Position numbers and translations under genes: made by a program. From Pseudomonas frederiksbergensis (GTDB lineage Bacteria; Pseudomonadota; Gammaproteobacteria; Pseudomonadales; Pseudomonadaceae), in the NCBI RefSeq assembly GCF_000802155.2, contig NZ_JQGJ02000007.1, forward strand, positions 124,001-188,000: a stretch of 64,000 nucleotides of DNA, given 5' to 3'. The notes below the pieces were generated by a model. The model did not search any database, was not told the origin of the DNA, and saw nothing but the letters and a program-made list of their open reading frames with translations. Below, one piece after another: positions 1-10,106 of this stretch; position 1 is the stretch's first letter, and each line of letters begins with the position of its first letter.

Positions 1-2262
1 GGCAACCTGCTGGAGACCGTAGAAGCTGTCAAGAATCTGATGGAGGAGCAGAAGGCCTATCTGCCAGATGGCGTAGAGGTCATTTACCCCTACGATACAA
101 CACCTGTCGTTGATGCCTCGATTGAGTCGGTAGTACACACCATTTTTGAAGCGGTGGTACTGGTCTTCCTGGTTATGTATCTATTCCTACAGAGCTTCAG
201 GGCCACACTGATCCCCACCCTGGCAGTTCCCGTAGTGCTGCTCGCCACATTCGCACTTCTGCCCTATTTCGGCCTCAGTATCAACGTACTCACCATGTAC
301 GCCATGGTGCTCGCCATCGGCTTGCTGGTCGATGATGCGATCGTCGTGGTCGAGAACGTTGAGCGGCTCATGCACGACGAGGGGCTGACGCCACTTGAGG
401 CTACACGTAAGTCGATGGACCAGATTTCCGGGGCCTTGGTGGGTATCGGCATGGTGCTGTCGGCTGTGTTCGTACCGATGGCTTTCTTTGGTGGATCCGC
501 TGGCATCATCTATCAACAGTTCGCCATCACCATCGTGGTCTGCATGGGGCTGTCGATCTTTGTCGCGCTTGTGTTCACTCCAGCACTTTGCGTGACCATC
601 CTCAAAGCTCCGGAAGGCGTTTCCCACCACGAGAAAAAGGGCTTCTTCGGCTGGTTCAACCGCATCTTCGACCGCGGCACTCTGCGATTCGAGCGAGGCG
701 TCGGTGCAATGCTGAAGGGGCGCGGTAGATACCTGCTTGCGTTCTTGCTGATCACTGGAGGAACCGGCTATCTGTTCACCCAGATCCCGAAGGCATTCCT
801 GCCCAACGAAGATCAGGGCTTGATGATGATCGAAGTGCGAACACCGGCAAATGCTTCAGCGGAGCGCACCGAGGGTGTGCTTCAAGAGGTGCGAGACTAC
901 TTGAGCAATGATGAAGGTGCGTTGGTTGAGCACTTCCTGACGGTGAATGGTTTCAACTTTGCTGGTCGTGGTCAGAACTCGGGGCTGGTACTGATTACTC
1001 TTAAGGATTGGAAGGAGCGTCACGGCGCTGCGCAAGACGTATTCAGCATCGCGCAACGGGCTAATCAGCATTTTGCCAAGATCAAAGATGCCAGCGTCAT
1101 GGCGTTCGTGCCCCCTGCCATTCTGGAAATGGGGAACGCGATGGGCTTCAACTTGTATCTACAGGACAACCTCGGTCTTGGTCATGAAGCATTGATGGCA
1201 GCTCGAAACCAGTTCCTGCAACTGGCAAGCGAAAACCCCAAACTCCAAGCAGTGCGTCCAAACGGTAAGGACGACGAGCCGCAATTCCAGGTGAACATTG
1301 ATGACGAAAAGGCCCGTGCGCTGCAGGTAAGCATCGCGTCTATCAACGAAACGATGTCTGCAGCCTGGGGCTCAATGTATGTCAACGACTTCATCGACCG
1401 CGGTCGGGTTAAACGGGTGTACGTACAGGGCGAAGACATCTCGCGAATCTCTCCAGAAGACTTCGATAAATGGTACGTGCGCAATAGCCTTGGCCAGATG
1501 GTTCCGTTCTCGGCGTTTGCAACCGGTGAATGGGTGAACGGCTCACCGAAGCTGGAGCGCTACGGTGGCATTTCTTCCCTGAACATCCTCGGCGAGCCAG
1601 CCCCTGGATACAGCACTGGTGACGCGATGATTGCCATCGCTGAAATCATGCAAAAGCTGCCTGCTGGCATCGGTCTGAGCTACACCGGTCTCTCTTATGA
1701 AGAAATACAGACTGGCGACCAGGCACCGTTGCTCTACGCATTGACTGTGCTGATCGTATTCCTGTGCCTGGCCGCACTGTATGAAAGCTGGTCGGTACCG
1801 GTCTCGGTGATCATGGTTGTTCCTCTGGGTATTTTGGGCGCCGTGCTGGCAACGCTTTGGCGCGACCTGACGGCGGATGTGTACTTCCAGGTGGGCTTGA
1901 TGACGACAGTTGGCCTGTCCGCCAAGAACGCCATCCTAATCGTGGAGTTCGCAAAAGAGCTGTATGAAAAGGAAGGTTATCCGATCGTCAAAGCTGCGAT
2001 AGAGGCCGCCAAGCTGCGTTTGCGTCCGATATTGATGACCTCGCTGGCATTCACATTCGGTGTGCTGCCGATGGCCATTGCATCGGGCGCAGGCGCTGGG
2101 AGCCAGCACTCCATTGCTACGGGCGTCGTCGGAGGCATGATCACAGCAACCGTGCTGGCCGTCTTCTTTGTTCCGCTGTTCTACGTGGTAGTTGTCAAGC
2201 TTTTCGAGGGGCTCATGAAACGAAAGCCAAAAGCGGTCAAGGAGGTGACTCATGAAGTTTAA
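1..2262 (+). CDS. RND multidrug efflux pump, inner-membrane subunit (5' part missing)
   Basis: This is the C-terminal 753 residues of an AcrB/MexB-type (HAE1) proton-driven transporter, which is normally about 1,040 residues; the frame is open from base 1. The transmembrane proton-relay residues are present: two adjacent aspartates in [11 protein letters not shown] at fragment residues 111-112, and the lysine of [13 protein letters not shown] at about residue 642. Several hydrophobic helices and the periplasmic loop between them are intact. It would sit in the inner membrane and form a tripartite pump with a periplasmic adaptor, probably encoded upstream of the window, and the outer-membrane channel encoded immediately downstream, whose start overlaps this stop by 11 bases. 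Substrate cannot be told from sequence. Membership of the HAE1 family is clear; which Mex/Ttg subtype is not. Confidence 0.93.
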   Translation, partial: GNLLETVEAVKNLMEEQKAYLPDGVEVIYPYDTTPVVDASIESVVHTIFEAVVLVFLVMYLFLQSFRATLIPTLAVPVVLLATFALLPYFGLSINVLTMYAMVLAIGLLVDDAIVVVENVERLMHDEGLTPLEATRKSMDQISGALVGIGMVLSAVFVPMAFFGGSAGIIYQQFAITIVVCMGLSIFVALVFTPALCVTILKAPEGVSHHEKKGFFGWFNRIFDRGTLRFERGVGAMLKGRGRYLLAFLLITGGTGYLFTQIPKAFLPNEDQGLMMIEVRTPANASAERTEGVLQEVRDYLSNDEGALVEHFLTVNGFNFAGRGQNSGLVLITLKDWKERHGAAQDVFSIAQRANQHFAKIKDASVMAFVPPAILEMGNAMGFNLYLQDNLGLGHEALMAARNQFLQLASENPKLQAVRPNGKDDEPQFQVNIDDEKARALQVSIASINETMSAAWGSMYVNDFIDRGRVKRVYVQGEDISRISPEDFDKWYVRNSLGQMVPFSAFATGEWVNGSPKLERYGGISSLNILGEPAPGYSTGDAMIAIAEIMQKLPAGIGLSYTGLSYEEIQTGDQAPLLYALTVLIVFLCLAALYESWSVPVSVIMVVPLGILGAVLATLWRDLTADVYFQVGLMTTVGLSAKNAILIVEFAKELYEKEGYPIVKAAIEAAKLRLRPILMTSLAFTFGVLPMAIASGAGAGSQHSIATGVVGGMITATVLAVFFVPLFYVVVVKLFEGLMKRKPKAVKEVTHEV

Positions 2263-3664
2263 GTCGCTCCCCGTCTTTGCATTGCTGATGCTCAGCGGAT
2301 GCAGCTTGATGCCCGACTACCAGCAGCCAGCCGCCCCTGTGCAGGCGCAATGGCCAACGGGCGAGGCCTACGGCGGGCAGGGAGAGCAGCGTAGTATCGC
2401 GGCGGCTCTCCCCGAGGCAAAAAATTTCTTCAAAGATCCAGCGCTGGTCCGCCTCCTCGATGCGGCGTTGGAGAACAACAGAGATCTTCGAATCGCTGCC
2501 AAAAATGTTGAATCCTACAGAGCGCTTTACCGTATCCAACGAGCGGAGCGGTTTCCCACACTTGATGGCGAAGCATCTGGAAATCGAACTCGCTTGCCTG
2601 ATGATTTGTCCCCCACCGGCGATTCTCGGATCGATAGCCAGTACCAAGTCGGCCTAGTGACTGCCTACGAGTTGGACTTATTTGGCCGAATCCGAAGCTT
2701 GTCCAGCCAAGCGCTTGAAAAGTATCTGGCTACTGAGGAGGCGCAACGCAGCGTTCAGATCGCACTGATAGGCGATGTGGCAACCACTTTTTTTCTGTGG
2801 CGAACCGACCAAGCACTTTTGGATTTGACCGAAGCGACGCTGACCAGCTACGTCGAAAGCTTGGCAATGATCGAGTCCAGTGCAGCGGCGGGTACTTCGT
2901 CGGAGCTGGATGTTCGACAGGCGAGGACGCTGGTTAACCAAGCCCAGGCACAGCAGGCTTTGTACACCCGGCGTATCGCGCAGGATGTAAACGCAATGCA
3001 ATTGTTGCTGGGCAGTAAGATTCCAACTGATTTGCCACAAAACTTGCCGCTGGCCATGAGTGCCATAGGGAAGGTTCCAGCAGGGCTACCAGCGGATCTG
3101 CTACTAAACAGACCGGACATCCGTTCTGCCGAGCATCAACTTATGGCCGCTAATGCAAACATCGGGGCGGCTCGTGCGGCATTTTTTCCACGCATAAGCC
3201 TGACAGCGTCAGCGGGCTCAGCCAGCAGCGATCTGGACGGACTGTTCAACGGCGGATCTGAAAGCTGGAGCTTCGCTCCACAAATCAGTGTGCCGATCTT
3301 CAATGCAGGAAAGCTACGAGCCAATCTCGATTACGCTGAAATTCAGAAAGATGTGGGTATTGCGACTTATGAAAAGAGTATCCAAACGGCTTTCCGGGAG
3401 GTATCCGACGGCCTCGCTGCGAGGGGAACTTATGGCAAGCAGCTTCATGCTCAGAACGAATTGGTTGATAACTATAAATCGTATTTTGGCTTAGCGCAGC
3501 AGCGATACGACCAGGGCATTGATAGCTACTTGACAGTACTGGATGCCCAACGCGAACTGTTTGCCTCACAACAGAAGCTATTGAATGATCAGCTCGATCA
3601 AATCAACAGTGAAGTCCAGCTTTACAAAGCCCTTGGGGGCGGCTGGAGCGTAAGTCAAAACTGA
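2252..3664 (+). CDS. RND efflux outer-membrane channel (OprM/TtgC family lipoprotein)
   Basis: The 470-residue product begins with a lipoprotein signal ending in the lipobox LSGC (Cys17), followed by the two repeated coiled-coil/strand units of TolC-like outer-membrane factors. NRPDI near residue 287 and the ending YKALGGGW are family hallmarks. It would form the trimeric exit duct for the pump encoded just upstream. The ATG lies inside the last codons of the pump gene, preceded by AAGGAGG-like sequence, which indicates translational coupling within one operon. Length is normal for the family and no damage is seen. Confidence 0.93.
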   Translation: MKFKSLPVFALLMLSGCSLMPDYQQPAAPVQAQWPTGEAYGGQGEQRSIAAALPEAKNFFKDPALVRLLDAALENNRDLRIAAKNVESYRALYRIQRAERFPTLDGEASGNRTRLPDDLSPTGDSRIDSQYQVGLVTAYELDLFGRIRSLSSQALEKYLATEEAQRSVQIALIGDVATTFFLWRTDQALLDLTEATLTSYVESLAMIESSAAAGTSSELDVRQARTLVNQAQAQQALYTRRIAQDVNAMQLLLGSKIPTDLPQNLPLAMSAIGKVPAGLPADLLLNRPDIRSAEHQLMAANANIGAARAAFFPRISLTASAGSASSDLDGLFNGGSESWSFAPQISVPIFNAGKLRANLDYAEIQKDVGIATYEKSIQTAFREVSDGLAARGTYGKQLHAQNELVDNYKSYFGLAQQRYDQGIDSYLTVLDAQRELFASQQKLLNDQLDQINSEVQLYKALGGGWSVSQN

Positions 3665-3778
3665 GAATCTGGGCAGCGGCTTGCAGAAGTGCTGCCCTAC
3701 TTTTCAAGAGAATGCTTGAATAAATTCTTCGACCTAAAGTGGCGAGCTAACGCTAATTTTAAATCGGGAGCAATAATA

Positions 3779-4099
3779 ATGTCGTTGACATCAGCAAGCG
3801 CGATAGAGGTTCGCTTTGACAAGCGTCCTGACGATGATGTTCTTTTAGCCATAGACGAACTGGTCAATGTGCTCCGCACCGAGCCGGGGTGCATGAACTA
3901 CTCGATAATCGCGCTAAACAAATACTTCAGCACGATGATCATTAGCGGCTTCTGGACCAACGAAAAAGATATGATTAATCATTTTTCAAATTCGAGTTTC
4001 GCAGCGTTGATAGCGTGTTTGACATCCAGTTGCCGAAGCATCTGCTTCAGATCATTATTTATGGATAGTGAAATACGGAGCCAACATGCAGAGCCTTGA
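3779..4099 (+). CDS. Antibiotic biosynthesis monooxygenase (ABM)-like small protein
   Basis: A 106-residue product. The N-terminal 80 residues (EVRFDKRPDDDVL, a TEPGCMNYSI stretch, FWTNEKDMINHF) match the dimeric alpha/beta-barrel ABM/quinol monooxygenase fold, where the short motif EPGC-Y is typical. I chose ATG 3779 because GGGAG lies 9 bases upstream; an open frame extends further 5' without a ribosome site. The C-terminal 25 residues look unlike the family and overlap the next gene, so the 3' end may be altered. It lies 115 bases after the efflux channel gene on the same strand. Function is inferred from fold only. Confidence 0.6.
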   Translation: MSLTSASAIEVRFDKRPDDDVLLAIDELVNVLRTEPGCMNYSIIALNKYFSTMIISGFWTNEKDMINHFSNSSFAALIACLTSSCRSICFRSLFMDSEIRSQHAEP

Positions 4100-4379
4100 A
4101 AAAATCTTATTGAATGCAGACATAAATAGTTTGATCACTTTCTTGGTGGTGTACCAAGAGAGAGGAGTGACACGAGCATCTCAACGCTTAGGGGTAAAGC
4201 AGCCAGCCATCAGCAATACCATAGCCAAGCTTCGCAAACGATTTGGCGATGAGCTTTTTTTAGGTAAGCGACCTTGGATACCAACAGAGCGTGCTGACCA
4301 GCTCGCTACTGCTCTAGGACCTGCACTCCACACTTTGCAGGAGGCACTCGCCAGCGTGGATAAAGAGAGAGCTCGGTAA
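4086..4379 (+). pseudogene. LysR-type regulator, truncated after the DNA-binding domain
   Basis: The 97 residues contain a full LysR winged helix-turn-helix (LITFLVVYQERGVTRAS, then LGVKQPAISNTIAKLRKRFGDELFL) and the start of the linker helix, then stop. LysR regulators are normally about 300 residues with a periplasmic-binding-protein-like effector domain; none of that domain is visible in any frame downstream to 4,800. ATG 4086 has GGAG 5 bases upstream; a GTG at 4068 would add six residues. It overlaps the ABM-like gene by 14 bases. It is either a remnant or a domain-only DNA-binding protein. Confidence 0.7.
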
Positions 4380-4800
4380 GTTTAAATGCAATACTTCAAC
4401 CACCTTCCCCCAGGTGGCCTCACCCTATTCCAAATCGAAGACGTAAAAAAACTATGGCCTGACGGCCATAGTAAAGGGAGGTTATTTATACCGTCCAAGG
4501 AGCCAACGTGGAGGCCACTACGCGCTCATTTGAGACGCAACGACTTAAAGAATTTTGGTAAAAAATCCGCCTGCGGGCAAGCGGCAACACCAAAGGGCAA
4601 TGAAGGACACTCGCTCGGTACTAGGAGGGGGTACCGCGCCTCACTTCATCGAGATGTACAGTAATGGAAAACCTCCAACCGGTGAAATCAAATGTCCTAA
4701 TAGTCACTATCGATAGACTTCTTCGTCCAACACCACTCTTCTTGTTTAACTACAATTTATCATAGAACTACGCCATCAGCAGACGCTGAACAAAGCTCAT
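4380..4800. other. Intergenic stretch without a recognisable gene
   Basis: A frame of 92 codons (4386-4664, plus strand) is open here, but its composition is not protein-like, no ribosome site precedes it and I recognise nothing in it. The stretch holds one clean hairpin (4451-4472) and an AT-rich tail before the convergent AraC gene. No continuation of the truncated LysR gene is visible. Confidence 0.5.
4451..4472. promoter_or_regulatory. Perfect 9-bp inverted repeat (hairpin)
   Basis: ACTATGGCC and GGCCATAGT are separated by TGAC. It lies between the end of the truncated LysR gene and the convergent AraC gene. There is no long T-run after it (GTAAAGG follows), so it is a poor intrinsic terminator. 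It could act as a weak terminator for either strand or as a protein-binding site. Confidence 0.4.
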
Positions 4801-5805
4801 TTATCCCCCTCTCCGCTTGATCGTCATGGAAGGTGATTCTCCGAATCGCTGCTTGTAATCAGAGGAAAATCGACCGAGATGGGTAAAACCCCATTTCAAT
4901 GCGGTGGACGACACTTGAACGTGAGCATGCTGAGTGGTCTCGAGCTCTACACGAACGCGCCGCAGGCGAATCTCCTTCAAGAATTGCATCGGTGACAGTC
5001 CGCGGAAGCGTTGAAAACTCAGCTGAACTGTTCGAGCAGTCACGCCAGCGTGCCTTGCAATCTGCGAGATCGTGATGGGCTCTTGAGCATGCTCTTCCAT
5101 GAACTCCTCAATCATCCGTATAACTGCGGGGACTACTTTCTTTTCGGCCGAATCCCGCAGCGCCTGGCTGTGATTACTTTCATGGAACTCGAGCAAAGAA
5201 GAGGCCAGCACCTCACCAATTAGGTTTTGTAGATGCGATGAATGTAATGACTTGGACGACAGCTGGCTGTAAGCCCACGCCAGTGTCTGCAGCCAATTCT
5301 GGCCAGCGAAGGTATCCATTGGCAACTGAGGCTGAAAGAAAATGTCCTGCTTGATACTCCTCCCCAACTGACGTTGAAGCATCGATTCCAGCAGCGTTCG
5401 ATCAATACGGACGAGCAGCTTGTCAGTCCCAGGGAAATGATTGAAGAAGGAGTGCCGGTGGTAGTTGAAAACGGTGGTATGCCCCGGGTTGCAACTGAGG
5501 CGTAACTGATCACTGATAACGTGCTCATGTCCAGTGAGTACCGACTGGACCAGCACGAAATTATCCAGCTTCCCCGGATGGATAGCGACCTCTCCCCCAA
5601 AGGACATTCTGGCAACCCCAGCCTCGCCAGCCGACCGATAAAAAAATTGAGCTTTGAACTCGGTTCCCTTTTTTTCAAGCCGGTTCTTGCAAAACATCCG
5701 CTCACCGCACAGCACTGCCTCCTCAAGATTGGACGACTCGCAGACGCTGAAATCCGCGAGAATCTTATCAGTTGGTACAAATGGGGCGACGTTGGGCCAG
5801 GCCAT
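4801..5805 (-). CDS. AraC/XylS-family transcriptional regulator
   Basis: 334 residues. The C-terminal 100 residues carry the two helix-turn-helix motifs of the AraC family (ITISQIARHAGVTARTVQ and a second one ending LGRFSSDYKQRFGESP). The N-terminal 200 residues match the cupin-like AraC-binding domain seen in regulators of aromatic or amine catabolism (AraC_binding_2 type). The ATG at 5805 follows GAGGGG by 6 bases. It is transcribed in the same direction as the dehydrogenase gene 103 bases upstream and may be co-transcribed with it. The effector is unknown. Confidence 0.88.
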   Translation of the reverse strand: MAWPNVAPFVPTDKILADFSVCESSNLEEAVLCGERMFCKNRLEKKGTEFKAQFFYRSAGEAGVARMSFGGEVAIHPGKLDNFVLVQSVLTGHEHVISDQLRLSCNPGHTTVFNYHRHSFFNHFPGTDKLLVRIDRTLLESMLQRQLGRSIKQDIFFQPQLPMDTFAGQNWLQTLAWAYSQLSSKSLHSSHLQNLIGEVLASSLLEFHESNHSQALRDSAEKKVVPAVIRMIEEFMEEHAQEPITISQIARHAGVTARTVQLSFQRFRGLSPMQFLKEIRLRRVRVELETTQHAHVQVSSTALKWGFTHLGRFSSDYKQRFGESPSMTIKRRGG

Positions 5806-5908
5806 GGAGAGCCCCTCAAAGGCAATGAGCTATACGAGCAACCTAGCAACAAAAGGGAACTGAGAACAACGTCATGGCGACGATCTGTATCGTCGCCATG
5901 CTCCGCCA

Positions 5909-7018
5909 TTAGCCGTGCACGATGTGATAGTTCAGGAAGCCGCTGCCATCGGCTTTGATGTCTTCAAGGGCTTCGTTGAGCTGATCCAGCGTGTAGGTTC
6001 GAGGTGCCCACTGATTGGTGTCGAGCAATCCCGCTCTGATCAACGCCATCAGCTCCTGGGCTTCTGTGGTGGTGAACCACAGGGAGCCGATGTAATGAAG
6101 CTGTGTACACATGAACGGGTGAGGATCGATAGGAATAGGTCCGCTGACTCCGCCGATCTGTACGATCTTCCCTCCCGACGTAACGGCGTTCATGGCCGAA
6201 ACAGAAAGCTCCGCCGGAGCCTTCGCGCCGAGCGTATCAACGACTGCATCAACTCCGCACGGAGCCATTTCACGAATGCTGGAACGCAAATCGGTACTTG
6301 TAATCTGCAGGGTGCGAATGCGCTTTGGGGCCAGTTGGCGGAGCCGTTCGAGTGCAGTCCCATCTCGTGCTGCCACGATGATATCCGTCACGCCCATCGC
6401 TACTGCGGCCAGTGTCGCACCGATACCCAAGGTTCCAGAAGCCCCCAGTACCAGCAAGCTCTGACCTGGCGTGAGTTCGAGCTTTTTCAACGCAGAGTAA
6501 GCAGTACCTAGGTATCCAAGGCGTGTGGCTAGCTCGAATGACAAGTCGTCAGGCAAAGTGATCAGGTTACGCGCAGGTGCTCGGAGAAATTGGGCGTACC
6601 CGGCATGGCGATACTCGCGGAATACCTCTTTCGAAGACGGGCTGAATCCGAAATAGCCCATGAAGGTATAGCTAGCGCACCGCGTCGGAAGTCCGGCCAG
6701 GCAATGTCTGCATGTACCGCAACTCAATCCAGGATTGACGTAGACCCGGTCGCCTTCCTTGAAACCTTTCACAGAGCGACCAACCGATACCACGGTGCCA
6801 GCGGCGTCCAAACCGAACACAGCAGGCAGCTCAGGCAGCGGTAGAAACGGGTACCACTCCGGGAAGTTTGTGACGACGTTGCGCAGGTTGGGAATAACAG
6901 CACAGGCGGCAGTTTTGATCAGGACGTCATGCTCTCCAACATCAGGAAGAGGAATTTCGTCCACGGTAAATTTGCCACCAACTTCGTGGAGGCGAGCGGC
7001 CAACATCGTACCTGGCAT
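5909..7018 (-). CDS. Zinc-type alcohol dehydrogenase-like oxidoreductase (MDR superfamily)
   Basis: 369 residues from ATG 7018, preceded by GAGGG; an upstream in-frame ATG at 7090 lacks a site and adds non-homologous residues. The N-terminal GroES-like domain contains the four-cysteine structural zinc cluster CGTCRHC-(6)-C. The Rossmann half has VLGASGTLGIGATLAAVAMG as its nucleotide-binding loop. The usual catalytic-zinc motif near residue 38 is unusual (TAACAVIPN rather than C-x-TD), so the catalytic ligand set should be treated with caution. It clusters with LysR, short-chain dehydrogenase and lipocalin-like genes, suggesting a small oxidation or detoxification pathway. Substrate unknown. 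Confidence 0.85.
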   Translation of the reverse strand: MPGTMLAARLHEVGGKFTVDEIPLPDVGEHDVLIKTAACAVIPNLRNVVTNFPEWYPFLPLPELPAVFGLDAAGTVVSVGRSVKGFKEGDRVYVNPGLSCGTCRHCLAGLPTRCASYTFMGYFGFSPSSKEVFREYRHAGYAQFLRAPARNLITLPDDLSFELATRLGYLGTAYSALKKLELTPGQSLLVLGASGTLGIGATLAAVAMGVTDIIVAARDGTALERLRQLAPKRIRTLQITSTDLRSSIREMAPCGVDAVVDTLGAKAPAELSVSAMNAVTSGGKIVQIGGVSGPIPIDPHPFMCTQLHYIGSLWFTTTEAQELMALIRAGLLDTNQWAPRTYTLDQLNEALEDIKADGSGFLNYHIVHG

Positions 7019-7169
7019 GAAGCAAACCCTCTTTTTTTCGTTGTCAGGGCTGTGGGGCTCTTGGGAGCCGTTAAGGTGTGACCGGCGCATCGGCGGCCAC
7101 AGCTCTAATTATCCGCTCGACTTCAAACGTGGCTATCCAGGCCCAGTAGCCACTATCCAGATAACGAAA

Positions 7170-8111
7170 TTAATTGGCGTCGCTCGGTGCGGGTTGAGGT
7201 GATGCAGCCAGATTTTGGGCCAACTGACGCAGCCAGCGATTAGCCGGGTCTGCATCATCCCTCGGATGCCAAGCCATCACGAGTTGGAAAGGCTCGGTTT
7301 TAAACGGCAACTCAAACGTCTCGATGGCTTCGTGCTGGGCCTGAATAAGCATGCGAGGCATCGTACAGACCAAGTCCGTCGACATCAGGACCCCTGGGAC
7401 CATCCCAGCGGTCGGCACGGTAAGGTGGATCCTTCGGCTCATGCCAGCGGAGCGCAAATACTCATCCATGTAACCCCTGAAGCTCTCCCGTTCTGGCGAT
7501 ACGACAAGATGATTGAGTTCACAGTACCCATCCAGGGTAAGAGGCTCGCGTCCACGAGGGTGATCTTTGCGCTGCGCCATGACGAACTCATCGTTCCCCA
7601 GTGCTGTGAGTTTTACCCCCTGCGGAACGCCGCGGCTTGAGTCGATCAGCAGATCGAAAAAACCCTCCTCCATTTGCCGTCCTATGAGTCCAGGATCAAC
7701 GGCATTGAGAGACACCTGAATCTGCGTGCCTGCGTGCTTGGTGAGTGAAGCGATCAACGGCTCGCAGATGGTGCTCATGGCTGTATCACAGGCGGCTATC
7801 CGGAAGACCCTCTTGTCATTCCAAGGATCAAAACCCAACTCACTTTGAATGACTGAGCCGAGAGTCTTCAATGCCGAGCGAAGAGGTCCCCGCAACGCCA
7901 AGGCCCGGGCCGTAGGGGTCATGCTCCGGCCTTTTTGTATAGGGACCAACAGCGGATCGCCCATGAGCTCGCGCAAGCGTGACAGCTGTGCAGACATTGC
8001 TGGCTGGCTGATGTGAAGGCGTGTAGCTGCCTTGGTCACGTTCAGTTCAGCCAGTAACGTGTCCAGCGAAACCAAGAGGTTGAGGTCGATACGCGATAGG
8101 TCCATGACCAA
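7170..8111 (-). CDS. LysR-family transcriptional regulator (NodD-like branch)
   Basis: 313 residues. The start MDLSRIDLNLLVSLDTLLAELNVTKAA, the helix-turn-helix LHISQPAMSAQLSRLRELMGDPLLV and the remaining effector-binding domain are typical of the family and full length. It is divergent from the short-chain dehydrogenase gene with about 96 bases between the starts, the usual place for a LysR operator, so it probably controls that gene and perhaps the dehydrogenase gene it reads into. The inducer is not predictable. Confidence 0.92.
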   Translation of the reverse strand: MVMDLSRIDLNLLVSLDTLLAELNVTKAATRLHISQPAMSAQLSRLRELMGDPLLVPIQKGRSMTPTARALALRGPLRSALKTLGSVIQSELGFDPWNDKRVFRIAACDTAMSTICEPLIASLTKHAGTQIQVSLNAVDPGLIGRQMEEGFFDLLIDSSRGVPQGVKLTALGNDEFVMAQRKDHPRGREPLTLDGYCELNHLVVSPERESFRGYMDEYLRSAGMSRRIHLTVPTAGMVPGVLMSTDLVCTMPRMLIQAQHEAIETFELPFKTEPFQLVMAWHPRDDADPANRWLRQLAQNLAASPQPAPSDAN

Positions 8112-8207
8112 TCCATCCTAATGATAGGTCGCATAACGATAAACAATTTCATGGATAGCTTCGCAAGATTTTAATGTTGTGGCAGACCTACTCTATTGGA
8201 ATCGACC

Positions 8208-8972
8208 ATGACAAAGCAGAAAGTACTGATAACAGCGGGAGCATCTGGTATCGGTTATGCGATCGCGCTCGCTTTCAACAGCCGCGGCGCCGACGTCACG
8301 GTAGTCGACATCGACACTGAGGGCTTAAGCCGCCTTAAATTAGAGCATCCTTCTATCCGCGCCGCAGTGTGCGATGTAGCTGATCGCAGCAGCCTCGAAC
8401 TCGGCATTCCAGAAATTATCGAAGCCATGGGCGGTTTAGATGTGCTCGTCAACAACGCCGGGGTATCCGGCCCCACCGCTCCCGTTGAGCAACTTGATCC
8501 CAATGAGTGGGACAAGGTCATGCAGATAAATTTGAATGGGACCTTCAATGTTACGCGCTTGGCCGTCCCTGCGCTCAAGCGTTCATCCCACCCCTCAATC
8601 ATTAACATGTCTTCTGTTGCGGGACGACTGGGCTATCCCGATCGCTCCCCCTACTCGACCAGTAAATGGGGACTGATTGGTTTCACCAAGAGCCTTTCAC
8701 GGGAGCTCGGCGCGTATGGGATTCGTGTCAACGCCATTTTGCCCGGGGCTGTCGAAGGTGAACGCTTCGACAACGTGCTCAAAGGTAGGGCCAATCTCAG
8801 CGGTAACTCGTTGGAGGAAGAGCGTAACAAGGCGCTTTCGGTTCAATCCCTCAAACGCTTGGTGGACCCGAAGGACATTGCAGAACTAGCAGTCTTTCTG
8901 GCGTCGGACGCAGGCAAATCCATCTCTGGACAGCTTTTGCCAATCGACAACGACATGCAGCAGACGATGTGA
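8208..8972 (+). CDS. Short-chain dehydrogenase/reductase (SDR)
   Basis: 254 residues from ATG 8208; an in-frame TTG at 8196 is less likely. It is a classical SDR: the cofactor loop TAGASGIG near residue 9, NNAG near residue 85, catalytic serine region INMSSVAGRLG, and the active-site YSTSK. Aspartate in VVDIDTEG after strand 2 favours NAD(H). The gene is followed 9 bases later by the lipocalin-like gene, so they form a two-gene unit, with the LysR gene divergent upstream. Likely oxidises or reduces a hydroxyl/keto group in the same pathway as the upstream dehydrogenase. Confidence 0.92.
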   Translation: MTKQKVLITAGASGIGYAIALAFNSRGADVTVVDIDTEGLSRLKLEHPSIRAAVCDVADRSSLELGIPEIIEAMGGLDVLVNNAGVSGPTAPVEQLDPNEWDKVMQINLNGTFNVTRLAVPALKRSSHPSIINMSSVAGRLGYPDRSPYSTSKWGLIGFTKSLSRELGAYGIRVNAILPGAVEGERFDNVLKGRANLSGNSLEEERNKALSVQSLKRLVDPKDIAELAVFLASDAGKSISGQLLPIDNDMQQTM

Positions 8973-8981
8973 GGTACGACC

Positions 8982-9461
8982 ATGGGCATGCGTGAAAAAC
9001 TGATTGGAACCTGGGTGCTCGAGTCCTACACAGAATACCCAGTGGACGGATCTGCCCCTGTATACCCCTTTGGCGAATATCCTGAAGGCTTCATAATCTA
9101 CACAGCAGATGGCTATATGTCGGCTCAGCTGAGCATGCCCAATCGGGCACCGTTCTCCTCAGGTGACTGGTTTGCGGGCACTGATGGGGAGTACCGCGCT
9201 CAAGGCCTCTCGTACATCTCCTATGGTGGCCCCTTCAATGTGAACGAAGACTCGGGTGAGCTCACCCACACCATCGCAGTGTCAATGTTCCCGAATTGGA
9301 TAGGCCAGGTGCAGCCCCGAACGGTGAAGCTTGTTGGAGATATTTTGCAGCTGGGTAACTTCAGTCAATATCAGTCCAGCGGACGAGTCGTAGACGCTCG
9401 GATTCGCTGGCGTAGGGTGAAGCCCCCAACTCCCCTATTAACCCCGGTGAAACGGGGATGA
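8982..9461 (+). CDS. Lipocalin-like domain protein
   Basis: 159 residues. The start LIGTWVLESY, the stretch YPEGFIIYTADGYMSAQL, and a closing LGNFSQYQSSGRVVDARIRWRR match the Lipocalin_5 (DUF3598-like) family, whose members are small barrels often encoded beside oxidoreductases. No signal peptide, so it is probably cytoplasmic. It is 9 bases after the SDR gene with TGAGG as ribosome site. The role is unknown; by analogy it may bind or isomerise a pathway intermediate. Confidence 0.78.
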   Translation: MGMREKLIGTWVLESYTEYPVDGSAPVYPFGEYPEGFIIYTADGYMSAQLSMPNRAPFSSGDWFAGTDGEYRAQGLSYISYGGPFNVNEDSGELTHTIAVSMFPNWIGQVQPRTVKLVGDILQLGNFSQYQSSGRVVDARIRWRRVKPPTPLLTPVKRG

Positions 9462-9501
9462 CTCCCCCAACACCAGACGCTCGCCGTTGTGGGCGTAAGC
9501 C

Positions 9502-9990
9502 TTACTGGTAGACGCCCATCTCTACCCTTTGCAAATACGCCTCGACAGTCTGGAAGCCAACCGCGTTTTCCACCATATCCAACGGCACGTAGCCTTCAAG
9601 ATGCCGGCATGGCCACCCAAGCCAGGCTTCTGCCTGTAGCTGAGAGCCGAAAACCGCTGTGGCATGCTCAAGTACACGGGCATAGTGAAAAGCGATAGCA
9701 CTTTGCTGAGCATTCAACCGCGCATTACCACTCTCCCGCGCCTTGCGCTGAAGCGTGCAAACTGACCGTCCCATCACCCGCTTCAAAATGCCTGCATCGC
9801 AGTAGAGAGCTGATGAAGAAATCATGGTTTTCACATCCGTCAATGTGAAGCCGGCACGCACCATGAGATATACCCGCAGTGAGCTGGGCGGCACCGGCTG
9901 ATCCCCGATCAAATACGCCGTCGGCTTGCAGCCCTGGCGCTCCGCAGAACCTGGCTGCGCCCTTGCAGTAGATAAACGCGTCTGTTTCAC
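9502..9990 (-). CDS. Xre/MbcA/ParS-type antitoxin (orphan)
   Basis: 162 residues. The C-terminal 60 residues (ATAVFG, AEAWLGWPCRHLEGYVPLD, a final YLQRVEMGVYQ) are the ParS/MbcA toxin-binding domain (DUF2384) and the middle carries an Xre-like helix-turn-helix. In this family the cognate toxin, usually with a RES ADP-ribosyl/NAD-degrading domain, is encoded directly downstream. Here only 40 bases separate the stop from the convergent lipocalin-like gene, so no toxin is present. It sits beside the TnpS-like recombinase gene and probably arrived with that element. Confidence 0.8.
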   Translation of the reverse strand: MKQTRLSTARAQPGSAERQGCKPTAYLIGDQPVPPSSLRVYLMVRAGFTLTDVKTMISSSALYCDAGILKRVMGRSVCTLQRKARESGNARLNAQQSAIAFHYARVLEHATAVFGSQLQAEAWLGWPCRHLEGYVPLDMVENAVGFQTVEAYLQRVEMGVYQ

Positions 9991-10106
9991 GGCCCTGGGC
10001 TCCTAGTGAAATGCTCCCCAAATGCTGAAATGTCCACTCTGTCACACTCCGCATGCTTCGTGGTTTGCGCTGTGGTTTACGACCCTCGGTGGACACCTTC
10101 AGTGAC

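Noticed and set aside
4386..4664. Open frame of 92 codons after the truncated LysR gene.
   Set aside because: No ribosome site, no protein-like pattern and no continuation of LysR; treated as non-coding.
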